Shown here one piece after another: positions 15,993 to 24,501 of a stretch of 28,003 nt of DNA. How positions within the stretch are numbered: position 1 is the first letter of the stretch; each line of letters starts with the position of its first letter. Below the pieces are notes generated by a model. That model saw nothing but the letters and a program-made list of their open reading frames with translations. It had not been told where the DNA came from and searched no databases. The position numbers and the translations under genes are program-made. The stretch comes from Pseudopedobacter sp040392825 (GTDB lineage: Bacteria > Bacteroidota > Bacteroidia > Sphingobacteriales > Sphingobacteriaceae), in NCBI RefSeq assembly GCF_040392825.1, contig NZ_JBEBVH010000017.1, positions 1 through 28,003 on the forward strand, in the 5' to 3' direction.

Positions 15993-16949
15993 ATGAAGAC
16001 ATCCTTCGACTTTGAAAAACCTATTGCCGAGTTGCAGCAGCAGGTTGAAAAAGTAAATCAGATAGCAGAAAAAACTAAGGTAGACATGTCTGCTACGCTG
16101 AGAGAATTGGAAGAGAAAATAGAAAAAGCAAAACAAGACGTTTATACTAACTTAACAGGCTGGCAGCAGGTTCAAATCTCCAGACATCCGGAAAGACCCT
16201 ATACCTTACAATATATAGAGGATATCTGCGATGATTTTATCGAGCTTCACGGAGATCGTACTGTTGGTGATGATAAAGCTATTGTTGGTGGCTTTGGCAG
16301 TCTTAATGGTGAGACGGTGATGTTTATAGGTCATCAGAAAGGAGTCAATACCAAAATGCGTCAATACAGGAATTTCGGTATGGCCAATCCCGAAGGTTAC
16401 CGTAAGGCGTTGCGCTTAATGAAGCTTGCAGAAAAATTTAATAAGCCGGTTGTTACTTTTATAGATACACCGGGTGCTTTTCCGGGATTAGAGGCTGAAG
16501 AGCGTGGACAAGGAGAAGCCATTGCGAGGAACTTGCTTGAGATGTCTGTACTTAACGTTCCCATTATCTGTGTAATTGTAGGTGAAGGTGCTTCTGGTGG
16601 TGCTTTGGGAATAGGTATCGGCGATAAAGTGTATATGTTAGAACATACATGGTATTCCGTTATTTCTCCCGAATCCTGCTCTTCTATTTTATGGAGAAGC
16701 TGGGATTATAAAGAAAAAGCTGCAGAATGTTTAAAGTTGACTGCTGACGAGATGCTTAAGAATAAACTGATTGATGGTATTATTCCAGAACCTTTGGGAG
16801 GTGCGCATCAAGATTCCGCAGTCATGGCTCAAACCATTAAAGAAAAATTGATTCAGGATCTGAAGGAATTAAAATCTAAAAATATTGAAACTCTTATTGC
16901 TGAAAGAATTGACAAGTTCTGTAGCATGGGAGTTGTGCTGGAGGATTAA
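15993..16949 (+). CDS. accA: Acetyl-CoA carboxylase carboxyltransferase subunit alpha
   Basis: This 318-aa protein transfers the carboxyl group from biotin to acetyl-CoA, together with AccD, giving malonyl-CoA for fatty acid synthesis. It begins with the usual helical lead (FEKPIAELQQQVEKVNQI). The carboxyltransferase crotonase-like core follows, with RHPERPYTLQYIEDICDDFI, ELHGDRTVGDDKAIVGG, FIDTPGAFPGLEAEERGQGE, the oxyanion/CoA-site glycines of GEGASGGALGIGIGD, and SVISPESCSSILWRSWDY. The length matches E. coli AccA (319 aa). accD is not in the window, as is usual. It lies 51 bp after the LTxxQ gene, with a hairpin between, and ends at a strong terminator. Confidence 0.97.
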   Translation: MKTSFDFEKPIAELQQQVEKVNQIAEKTKVDMSATLRELEEKIEKAKQDVYTNLTGWQQVQISRHPERPYTLQYIEDICDDFIELHGDRTVGDDKAIVGGFGSLNGETVMFIGHQKGVNTKMRQYRNFGMANPEGYRKALRLMKLAEKFNKPVVTFIDTPGAFPGLEAEERGQGEAIARNLLEMSVLNVPIICVIVGEGASGGALGIGIGDKVYMLEHTWYSVISPESCSSILWRSWDYKEKAAECLKLTADEMLKNKLIDGIIPEPLGGAHQDSAVMAQTIKEKLIQDLKELKSKNIETLIAERIDKFCSMGVVLED

Positions 16950-16967
16950 TTATAAAATTTAGCATAT

Positions 16968-17005
16968 AAAAAATGCAAACGGTTTATATCGTTTGCATTT
17001 TTTTT
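16968..17005. terminator. Strong bidirectional terminator between accA and susD-like gene
   Basis: The arms 16968-16981 and 16990-17003 are perfect 14-base complements with an 8-base loop. The right arm ends in an eight-T run (16998-17005), and the left arm starts with an A-run, so it works in both directions. It lies 19 bp after the accA stop and 17 bp from the end of the convergent susD-like gene. Confidence 0.93.
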
Positions 17006-17021
17006 AGATAATTTCAGGATT

Positions 17022-18743
17022 CTACCAACCAGGATTCTGTGTAAGTGCAGGGTTTAATACTCTTTCACTTACTGGAATAGAATTTAAATAATCTCTGTCT
17101 AATTTAAAGCCGTATCCGTTTGGAATGGTGTTTTTATATGGATCAAGGAACCCTTCATTATCAACCGGTGTTGTATTTGTCGGATGTTGAGAAGCCAAAA
17201 ATCCTTTAGGTCTTTTTTCAAAAATCAACTCATCTGCTGCTGCCCAGCGTAAAATATCCGGTAACCTGAAACCCTCTAATGCAAGCTCAACCCGTCTTTC
17301 TCGCCTAACTTCATTAATTATTGGAGACAGTGTAGGAAAATCCCATTTCGGATCTGGGGTAATATTCGTTAATATTAAATTAGGCATGCCAACCCTGTCC
17401 CGAAGCTTTTTAATGGTCTTGTCTATATCATCTTGATTAATTGTTCCCAGCTCGGCTTTTGCTTCTGCATAGTTTAACAAAACTTCTGCATACCTGTAAA
17501 GAATAGAGGGCGTCTCTTCAAACTGTTGGACATGGTAAATCATATTAGGGTTATAACCTTTTACAATGAGATATCCGGTTGGTGCATTATAATCTCCGGT
17601 AGTATTGCGTTTATCATATACTTCCTTCCAAAACTTATTTGGTGTACCGGCAGCAATTTTCCAAACGTCATCCGGAGAAGCAATGGTTTGGAAAAAGCGG
17701 GGATCGCGATTTTGGCCTTCTAATTTTAAGGTGCTATATCCCAGAAAATTTGGGTTGCCTGTAATTGGTTTTCCATCGATAGCCAAATAAGAGTCCGCCA
17801 GTTGTTTTGTAATCGTATTGCCAGAAGGAGTTTCCATCCTAAAGTTTCTGTCGTTTACAAACGCCGAACTCCCTCTCGACAAATTATTATCATATTTTTT
17901 CCAGAACATTACTTCTTTATTAGTCGAGTAATCTCTAAGAGCAAACAGATCTTTGTAATCTGTAGAAGGACTGCTTGTTGTATAAATGTCATACAAATTA
18001 GAAGTCATGATTTGTTCGGCAGCTTCGACAGCTTTATTAAAATATTTAGTTGGTTGAGGGTTTGCAACACCAAAATCAGTACCGTTATGGTATTTCTCCC
18101 ATGTACCTTCATATAAGGCAACTCTGCTTTGCATTAAAAGCGCCATCCATTTATTTATACGGCCTGCACCCGAAGTTTTATCTTCCATTAAATACTTGGC
18201 GGCCGAATCTAACTGAGCAATAATATTATCCGCTACTATATTTCTTGGGTCTCTTGGCTTATACAAATCAGGAGATTCGGAATTAAGTTCGGTAGTTATC
18301 CATGGGATATCTCCATAGTCTTGCAAAAGGTTAAAGTAGATAACAGCTCTAAAGAAATATGCTTCACCTAAATATTGTTTGTAAGCACTAAGAGGATGAT
18401 TTGCCTCTACTCTTTTATAGTTATCAAAAAAGTAATTGATACTCCTGACATTGGCAAAAGGTATAGATCCGGTAGATGAAATCACGCGTGTACCTTCTAA
18501 ACGCTGATCGATATTTATTCTGATCTGATTATCGCTGTCAAAGTCATTCCCATGATTCGCATACCGGGTAAAAATTGTACTGTTATAGAACTGATTTACG
18601 TATGTTTTAAGATGCTCGGGATCTGTAAAAAATGCAGAATCTTCTACTTCATCTAAAGGAGACCTTTGTAAAAAATCTTTTTCGCATCCGGCTAAAGTTA
18701 TACCAAATGCTATGAAACTGATGATTATTTTTAGAGATTTCAT
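17022..18743 (-). CDS. SusD/RagB family nutrient-binding outer membrane lipoprotein
   Basis: This surface lipoprotein caps the SusC-type transporter and binds its nutrient. From the ATG at 18743 it has 573 aa, starting MKSLKIIISFIAFGITLAGC with lipobox LAG-C and then FLQRSPLDEVEDSAFF, the family's standard opening. The N-terminal TPR-like half (about 70-230, including YLGEAYFFRAVIYFNLLQDYGDIPWI and the MALLMQSRVALYEGTW helix) and the C-terminal half (ILYRYAEVLLNYAEAKAELG, VRRERRVELALEGFRLPDILRW) are both present. An ATG at 18755 overlaps the SusC stop (TAATG) and would add four residues; it is equally possible. No enzyme gene follows, so the ligand is unknown. It ends at the terminator shared with accA. 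Confidence 0.95.
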   Translation of the reverse strand: MKSLKIIISFIAFGITLAGCEKDFLQRSPLDEVEDSAFFTDPEHLKTYVNQFYNSTIFTRYANHGNDFDSDNQIRINIDQRLEGTRVISSTGSIPFANVRSINYFFDNYKRVEANHPLSAYKQYLGEAYFFRAVIYFNLLQDYGDIPWITTELNSESPDLYKPRDPRNIVADNIIAQLDSAAKYLMEDKTSGAGRINKWMALLMQSRVALYEGTWEKYHNGTDFGVANPQPTKYFNKAVEAAEQIMTSNLYDIYTTSSPSTDYKDLFALRDYSTNKEVMFWKKYDNNLSRGSSAFVNDRNFRMETPSGNTITKQLADSYLAIDGKPITGNPNFLGYSTLKLEGQNRDPRFFQTIASPDDVWKIAAGTPNKFWKEVYDKRNTTGDYNAPTGYLIVKGYNPNMIYHVQQFEETPSILYRYAEVLLNYAEAKAELGTINQDDIDKTIKKLRDRVGMPNLILTNITPDPKWDFPTLSPIINEVRRERRVELALEGFRLPDILRWAAADELIFEKRPKGFLASQHPTNTTPVDNEGFLDPYKNTIPNGYGFKLDRDYLNSIPVSERVLNPALTQNPGW

Positions 18744-18754
18744 AATATAATTCA

Positions 18755-21700
18755 TTAGAAGGTTAAATTAAATCCCATTATCCAATAACGAGAAACAGGA
18801 TAGGTAGCCTGAGGGGCATTACCCGTATTCTCAGCAAAAACGGTTTCAGGATCATACACTTTTGGAAGGCCTGTAAAAGTTAGCAGGTTTTCTCCGGCTA
18901 CATAAATTCTGGCTTTTTGTAAAAACAGTTTATTTGATAGCTTTTGAGGTATAGTGTATCCCACACTAATATTCTTTAATCTTAAATATGCCCCATTTAG
19001 AACATATCTTGATTGTACCTGACGATTCTTGTTTGTTTGAGCGGTAAAATAAGGTTTAGCAAAATAAGCATTGGTATTCGGCCCTAATATATTCGTCTCA
19101 TTAGCAGGTCTCCAGTAATCAAGAGCTGGCGAGTCTTTTAGGATAGTAGATGATCCGAACGCCGTAAGCATACCATAAAACATGCCTGCATTAGTATGTG
19201 GGTAATAGTCATGTTTACCTACGCCTTGCCAAAACATATTAAAATCAAAACTTTTCCAGTTAACTCCCCCTGTAAAACTATAATTATACCTTGGAGAAGT
19301 ATTACCAATAACGGTTAAGTCACCATGGTCATCTAATGTTCTTGTACCATCATTTATGATAGGGTTTCCATTTGTATCCAGGTATCTGTCTCCGTCAAGG
19401 TTTTTATATTTCATATCACCCGGCCCCCATGTAGAATAAAAGAAAGTCTGGTTATACATAGCTTCTCCCTGTGTCTGTATCAGACCATCTGTTACATAAC
19501 CCCATATTTCACCAACTTCTTTACCTACATAATAGTTATCAATAACTCCTTTTTCATTGTTAAATTTTAACACTGTTGTTCTGCTATCTCCTAAAGTAAT
19601 TCTTGCATTATATGCAAAGTCAGATGAAATACGTTGATTCCAGCTTAATGCAAGTTCAAAACCCTTGGTTGTCAAAGAAGCGTTATTAACATTTGGAGCT
19701 ATTGTTCCCAGAAGGTATGGTAAGTCTTCTCCCCTGGTCATCATATCATCTGTTCTTCTGTTGTACCAGTCAAACGCAAGCCCTAATCTGTTTTTCAAAA
19801 ATTCTGCATCTAATCCAATATTTAATGTAGATACGGTTTCCCAGGTTATCGTAGGGCTAATTATTTTAGGAACGTTTGCGTATGGAGGGCGTTGTCCGTC
19901 AATTATCCAGTTCAGCTCTGCAACAGGATCAATCCTTTTTATATATTGAAAATAATCGTAAACATTCTGATTTCCCAAAGATCCATAAGAGCCTCTTAAC
20001 TTAAGCATATTAACATATGGTTTTACAGGCTCCCAGAAATTTTCTTTTGAAATATTATATCCAACAGATCCTGAAGGGAAAAATCCCCATCTCAGATTTT
20101 CTGCAAATCTGGACGAGCCGTTATAACGGGCACTAAACTCTACCAGATATTTTTCTTTGAAATTATAGTTTAAACGACCAAAAACACCTTGTGTTGTCCA
20201 ATGCCATAAATCGTCTTCAACAGTTTTATTTCCAACTGCAGTGCTTATAGAGGGCACTTCCGGAGTAATTAAACCTGACGCCGTTGCATTTAGACTTGAA
20301 AATGTTTTTTTATCCTGCTCGTAACCTAATAGTCCTTTAAAATAATGATTATTGACTTGCTTTTCATAAGATGAAACTACGTTAAATAACGTATAAAGAG
20401 GCTGTGAATAAACAGATTGGTAAGTAGCACTTGGCTTACCTATATTGCCAAATGCACCATTGCCTAGTTCTACCATAACCGGCTTAGGATTCACCATTCT
20501 CCTGTCTGTCTGCACATTATGGTTATAAGAAACATTTGTCTTCCATCCTTTTACAGGTTCAAACTCTCCTCCCAGCACTAATAAAAAGTCATTAATCTCC
20601 AGTTTATCTCTTCCTCCGTCTTCCATCATCCTTATCAAAGGATTTTGAATAGTGCCATTAATATTGTACATAGGCGTCATAGGCGCCCACGTAAGAAACT
20701 CACCGAAAGCATGGTCTCTGCCTACAGTTGTGATACCCAGTGGATAGTCGGAATAACCTTTTGCATACTTTAAACTAGTATTTAAACTCAGCCAATTGGT
20801 AACTCTGGTGGAAAGGTTGGTTAAGAAATTATATCTTTTATAAAAATCATAACCATAGTTATACATTCCATCCTGGTCTGTAAATCCACCGGCAATATAG
20901 AACTGTGTTTTATCAGTACCACCCGAAACATTAATATTATGTTTTTGGTTGAAAGTATTATTTTTAAACATCAAACTGGCCCAATCGTAATTGGCATTGC
21001 CATTACGTCTTCCTAAAAAGATACCGGAAATAGGATTGTTGGGATCATATTCATAAGGGTATGTTCCGGCCATATAATCCCTTATCCTGTTCATCTGTTC
21101 ATCTGAATATATTGGGGTTGATACCAAAGCATTGGCATTCGCCTGATTATAAGCAGTTGCCCAGGTTAAGGCGTCTACCTGGCTAAGTGGCCTAACCGGA
21201 GAAGCTAATGATAAGGTATTGTTATATTGAACATTAACTTTACCGTCTTTACTTCCTTTTTTGGTAGTAATTAATATAACACCAAAAGGTGCTTTTGAAC
21301 CATAAATTGCAGATGCTGAAGCGTCTTTTAAAACCGAAACACTTTCAATAGATTCAGGGTCTACATTATTGATATCCATTTCAACACCATCAACCAAAAC
21401 GAGAGGAGAAGTACTTACGCCTCTGGTAGCATCAAGATTAATCGAACCAACGCCCCTTATATTAAAGTTACTAGCCGCACCAGGTTCGCCTCCTCTGGAA
21501 TTCATAGAAATGTTAAGATTCGGTGACGTACCCTTTAATAGGTCAGCAACCTTAGATGCCGGCCTGTTTTCTAACTGTTCTCCAGAAATAACGTCAACGG
21601 ACCCGGTAAGATTAACTTTCTTTTGTGTACCATAGCCCACCACAACCACTTCTTCCAAAGATTTAGAATCTTCTGTCAAACTTACATTAATAGTGCTCTG

Positions 21701-22303
21701 ATTGTTTACCGGTATTTCCCGGGTGACATAACCTATATAGGTGAAAATCAAAATTCCATCTCCGTCTGGCAAATTAAGCGTATAACGGCCATTTACATCA
21801 GTACTGGTAACGTTTTTTGCGCCTTTTAGTTGAACACCTACACCAATTAAAGGCTCGCCATTACTGTCTGTTACCTGGCCGCTTACTTTTACCTGAGCTA
21901 TCTCAATAGCGGGTTTTAGAGATGTTGCATCTACAGTTTTTTCAGCACTTTTACCCAGTACAATCCGGTTATCTATAGTCTCATATGAAATTCCGTTAAC
22001 ATTCAAAAGCTTATCTAAAACAACACCCAGTTTTTGATTATTAACATTTAGAGAAACCTGTTGATCTATCTTTATGACATCCTTACTATAAACAAATTTA
22101 ACTTTTGCATTTTCTTTAAGTGCGTTTAATACTACATCCAACTTATCATTTATTGATATAGTTACCTTTCGATCTAATATGGCCTGAGCATTGGTATCCT
22201 TGGCGAAAGTCATCCCGGTAAATAGGAGGGCAATGGCTCCCTGACTAAGAGTACTCTTCATAACTCTGGACCAAGTCAAACTTTTCTTTAAATAAATTTT
22301 CAT
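18755..22303 (-). CDS. SusC/RagA family TonB-linked outer membrane protein with STN domain
   Basis: This is a TonB-dependent outer-membrane transporter of 1182 aa from the ATG at 22303. In order it shows a signal peptide (cleavage near TNAQ, about 40), an STN signalling domain (about 45-117, ISINDKLDVVLNALKENAKV ... NRIVLG), a carboxypeptidase-D-like Ig domain (about 139-212), the SusC TonB box EEVVVVGYGTQ (217-227), the plug (about 230-345, LVLVDGVEMDINNVDPESIE, SASAIYGSKAPFGVILITTK), and a barrel ending in F. The STN domain means it both imports a ligand and signals to the FecR protein encoded just upstream. The frame is open to 22333, but the signal peptide fits the later ATG (MKIYLKKSL). 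Its stop overlaps or abuts the SusD start, so the pair is coupled. Confidence 0.95.
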   Translation of the reverse strand: MKIYLKKSLTWSRVMKSTLSQGAIALLFTGMTFAKDTNAQAILDRKVTISINDKLDVVLNALKENAKVKFVYSKDVIKIDQQVSLNVNNQKLGVVLDKLLNVNGISYETIDNRIVLGKSAEKTVDATSLKPAIEIAQVKVSGQVTDSNGEPLIGVGVQLKGAKNVTSTDVNGRYTLNLPDGDGILIFTYIGYVTREIPVNNQSTINVSLTEDSKSLEEVVVVGYGTQKKVNLTGSVDVISGEQLENRPASKVADLLKGTSPNLNISMNSRGGEPGAASNFNIRGVGSINLDATRGVSTSPLVLVDGVEMDINNVDPESIESVSVLKDASASAIYGSKAPFGVILITTKKGSKDGKVNVQYNNTLSLASPVRPLSQVDALTWATAYNQANANALVSTPIYSDEQMNRIRDYMAGTYPYEYDPNNPISGIFLGRRNGNANYDWASLMFKNNTFNQKHNINVSGGTDKTQFYIAGGFTDQDGMYNYGYDFYKRYNFLTNLSTRVTNWLSLNTSLKYAKGYSDYPLGITTVGRDHAFGEFLTWAPMTPMYNINGTIQNPLIRMMEDGGRDKLEINDFLLVLGGEFEPVKGWKTNVSYNHNVQTDRRMVNPKPVMVELGNGAFGNIGKPSATYQSVYSQPLYTLFNVVSSYEKQVNNHYFKGLLGYEQDKKTFSSLNATASGLITPEVPSISTAVGNKTVEDDLWHWTTQGVFGRLNYNFKEKYLVEFSARYNGSSRFAENLRWGFFPSGSVGYNISKENFWEPVKPYVNMLKLRGSYGSLGNQNVYDYFQYIKRIDPVAELNWIIDGQRPPYANVPKIISPTITWETVSTLNIGLDAEFLKNRLGLAFDWYNRRTDDMMTRGEDLPYLLGTIAPNVNNASLTTKGFELALSWNQRISSDFAYNARITLGDSRTTVLKFNNEKGVIDNYYVGKEVGEIWGYVTDGLIQTQGEAMYNQTFFYSTWGPGDMKYKNLDGDRYLDTNGNPIINDGTRTLDDHGDLTVIGNTSPRYNYSFTGGVNWKSFDFNMFWQGVGKHDYYPHTNAGMFYGMLTAFGSSTILKDSPALDYWRPANETNILGPNTNAYFAKPYFTAQTNKNRQVQSRYVLNGAYLRLKNISVGYTIPQKLSNKLFLQKARIYVAGENLLTFTGLPKVYDPETVFAENTGNAPQATYPVSRYWIMGFNLTF

Positions 22304-22394
22304 AAATACATGTGTTTTATTAGAATAGGACAATTATTTCTTAATCTAGACTTGATTTCTGCCACAGCAGTAAAAACTCCGGATTTAGGTTAGG

Positions 22395-23408
22395 TTAATT
22401 ATTTTCATCAATCATAGGCTTATTATTTATGTTTTTTATTAAAATTATCTTTCTGCCGTTTATTTCATATTTTAGGTCAAGAGATTTCTCCAGCATTTCT
22501 AAAATTGAGGGTAAACTCTGATCCGTAAAATCTGCTTCCAGGGAAAAGTTCAAAAGATGTTTGTTGGAAGTTGTAATATTTACTCCAAACTTTTTATCCA
22601 GAATAGGGATAACATCTTTTAATGTTATATTGTTAAATGTTAATGTTGCTTTTCGCCACATGCTTAATTCAGAATTGTCGTTTTCTCTTTCTTTTTTCAA
22701 GGCATTATCAATTTTTGAATAAGTTACTTTTTGATCAGGTTGTAGTATTACGCCAGCATCTTCATATTGTTGCTGCAGACGTACCGATACTTTTCCGGTT
22801 ACTACCGAGACCTCTGCCGGAATACCTTTTTTCGCCCTAACAAGAAAACTTGTACCCAATACCCTTGTTATAATATTGTCACTATGAATAATGAAAGGCC
22901 TTCCGGCATCAGGTTTAACTTCAAAAAAGACTTCTCCGGACATGGTAATTTCTCTATCCGTCGATGAAAATTTCTTTGGATATACAATTTTGCTATTGGG
23001 ATTAAGCCATACTGTACTTCCGTCTTCAAGAACTAACTTCTGAATGTTTTTTGATTGGTTAAAGGCAACCACTTCCGCACTTACTTTATTATAATGCTTG
23101 AAAAGGAAAATTCCCAGTACTACTAATACAGTTGCAGCTATCCCGCTTAAAAAATAAATCCTGCTTATTGGTCTTTTACTATGATTTGAAGTCTCAATTG
23201 ATTGTAAATTGGTTAACGCAATATTATTTTTAATACGCTGTCTTAAGTGCTGCTTTAGTTGTTGCCGCTGTAAATCGGATAGTGAATCAATAGGGTTTTG
23301 CTCGTCATCAAACGAATTATACCACTCATTTAAACAATGAATTTCCTCCGGAGTACATTCATTGTTTAAATATTTTGTAACTAATTTCTGCAAATCATCT
23401 TTATGCAT
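22395..23408 (-). CDS. FecR family anti-sigma factor
   Basis: This is an inner-membrane anti-sigma regulator of 337 aa. The cytoplasmic N-terminal part (1-80), which would bind the ECF sigma factor, is followed by one membrane segment (about 84-103, IYFLSGIAATVLVVLGIFLF), the periplasmic FecR domain (about 115-215, with LEDGSTVWLNPNSKIVYPKKF and the GEVFFEV core) and a C-terminal DUF4974/STN-like domain (about 257-325, LTFNNITLKDVIPILDKKFG) that would contact the STN domain of SusC. It lies 110 bp after the sigma gene and about 90 bp before the susC-like gene, the standard order. When the transporter senses ligand, FecR is proteolysed and the sigma factor activated (family knowledge). Confidence 0.95.
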   Translation of the reverse strand: MHKDDLQKLVTKYLNNECTPEEIHCLNEWYNSFDDEQNPIDSLSDLQRQQLKQHLRQRIKNNIALTNLQSIETSNHSKRPISRIYFLSGIAATVLVVLGIFLFKHYNKVSAEVVAFNQSKNIQKLVLEDGSTVWLNPNSKIVYPKKFSSTDREITMSGEVFFEVKPDAGRPFIIHSDNIITRVLGTSFLVRAKKGIPAEVSVVTGKVSVRLQQQYEDAGVILQPDQKVTYSKIDNALKKERENDNSELSMWRKATLTFNNITLKDVIPILDKKFGVNITTSNKHLLNFSLEADFTDQSLPSILEMLEKSLDLKYEINGRKIILIKNINNKPMIDENN

Positions 23409-23431
23409 AGGGCTTTTTGGTTATGTAATTG

Positions 23432-23466
23432 GTTAGCTTACGTATATATAGACAGTTAGCTAGCTA
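23432..23466. promoter_or_regulatory. Possible operator between sigma and fecR genes
   Basis: A direct repeat GTTAGCT occurs at 23432-23438 and 23455-23461 (23 bp start to start). The second copy is part of a perfect 10-bp palindrome TAGCTAGCTA (23457-23466). On the minus strand the repeat reads AGCTAAC, with an AAC core of the kind found in ECF -35 elements. Function is a guess. Confidence 0.25.
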
Positions 23467-23518
23467 TTAACCCTTGCTTATAAAAAAAATTATGTTTTAC
23501 CTGAAAGATTTGGAAAGG

Positions 23519-24112
23519 CTAACTTTTGATGGATAAGATTATGAAGAGCCATGTGGCTAATTTATTTATACCGTAAATCTTAGTCTTTAGTTGTCGGATA
23601 GCCTTTGTAAGATGGCCTTCAACCGTTTTTTCGGAAATACCGAGTACGGCGGCAATTTCTCTATTCGTTTTATAATGTTTACGGCTAAGTTCATAAACAG
23701 ATCGGCATTTTGGCGGGAGATGATTTACTTCTTTTTCGAGAATCTTATTTAAATCATTAATCAAAATGGTTTCCTCAGTTGAATTGTCATGAATACTTGT
23801 AGTGTGCAGAGATGCTTTATATGATTCTCTAACCATTTCTTTTTGAATATTATTAAATACCATGTAACGAACTGCGGTATAAAGGTAAGCAGCAAGTGAA
23901 GTGTGGATTTTAATGCAGTCTCGCTTAGTCCATAAATGGGTAAATAAATCCTGAACCGTTTCTTCTGCCTTTTCATGAGACTTTAGCCGTTTATAGGCAG
24001 CCGCGTATAAGGCAGACCAATATCTGTTAAAAATCTCTTCAAATGCAGCATCACTACCGTCGCAAAGTAATACTGAAAGTTCCTTGTCCGAAAGCTTCTC
24101 GAAATTCCGCAT
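23519..24112 (-). CDS. RNA polymerase ECF sigma-70 factor (FecI-like)
   Basis: This is a 197-aa extracytoplasmic-function sigma factor of the Bacteroidota FecI-like type. Region 2 spans about 21-90 (AFEEIFNRYWSALYAAAYKR, EKAEETVQDLFTHLW, with the DNA-melting helix before AAYLYTAVRYMVFNNI). Region 4 spans about 125-178 and has the helix-turn-helix NREIAAVLGISEKTVEGHLTKAIRQL. Regions 1.1 and 3 are absent, as expected for the ECF class. The C-terminus carries a short hydrophobic tail (about 184-194, LATWLFIILSI), which may hold it to the membrane near FecR (inference). It heads the sigma/FecR/SusC/SusD locus and presumably directs transcription of susCD and perhaps itself. Confidence 0.95.
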   Translation of the reverse strand: MRNFEKLSDKELSVLLCDGSDAAFEEIFNRYWSALYAAAYKRLKSHEKAEETVQDLFTHLWTKRDCIKIHTSLAAYLYTAVRYMVFNNIQKEMVRESYKASLHTTSIHDNSTEETILINDLNKILEKEVNHLPPKCRSVYELSRKHYKTNREIAAVLGISEKTVEGHLTKAIRQLKTKIYGINKLATWLFIILSIKS

Positions 24113-24433
24113 ATTACATGCAAATATTTAATATTATTAAAAATACATGCTGGTTTATAATCAAAAAAGATAGAACTAATATATATGAAAAAATCTAAAA
24201 TATTTATTATAGCCTAACTTTTTTATCGAACATTTGTGGTAAAGAGTCCGAAGAAAGAGAGAAGCCTGATTCTTATCGCAGGGTTTTCTTTGAGAGACCG
24301 TTGCTCCCGGAGCCTGTGTGTATCTATTATCCCTCAAACCAGAATGAATAACAAATCTTCCAAAGAAACTTCTTAAGCTGACGAATGGTGAAAATCCCAA
24401 AAATCAATTGATATTAGGACAAATCAGAAAACA
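24113..24433. other. Intergenic region upstream of the sigma factor gene
   Basis: No gene is supported here. The reading frame at 24176-24400 has no family resemblance or suitable context. The first about 100 bp next to the sigma gene are very AT-rich and should hold its promoter; AATATTTG on the minus strand just upstream of the ATG and TATTTTTA about 20 bp further are one-mismatch -7 candidates. The part from 24245 to 24345 is clearly richer in G and C than its flanks and contains GCTCC-C-GGAGC (24303-24313), so it may be a structured leader or a remnant of an interspersed element. I cannot identify it. Confidence 0.35.
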
Positions 24434-24469
24434 AAAAACGCTGATAAGAGAGTTCCTATCAGCGTTTTT
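24434..24469 (-). terminator. Terminator of the DUF2723 protein gene
   Basis: The arms 24434-24446 and 24457-24469 are perfect 13-base complements with a 10-base loop. On the minus strand the hairpin ends in a run of six Ts, 33 bp past the stop of the DUF2723 gene. It isolates that gene from the sigma factor locus downstream. Confidence 0.9.
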
Positions 24470-24501
24470 GTTTGCGAACTTAGCGTTCTTAATGGTTAAA
24501 A

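Noticed and set aside
17022..24112. A novel signalling system built from sigma, anti-sigma and outer membrane receptor
   Set aside because: Gene order and domains match the well-known FecI/FecR/STN-SusC/SusD arrangement of Bacteroidota; only the missing enzyme and the ligand are open.
24176..24400. A 74-aa reading frame upstream of the sigma factor gene
   Set aside because: It has no recognisable domain or leader, crosses a sharp composition change, and sits where the sigma gene's promoter and leader should be.
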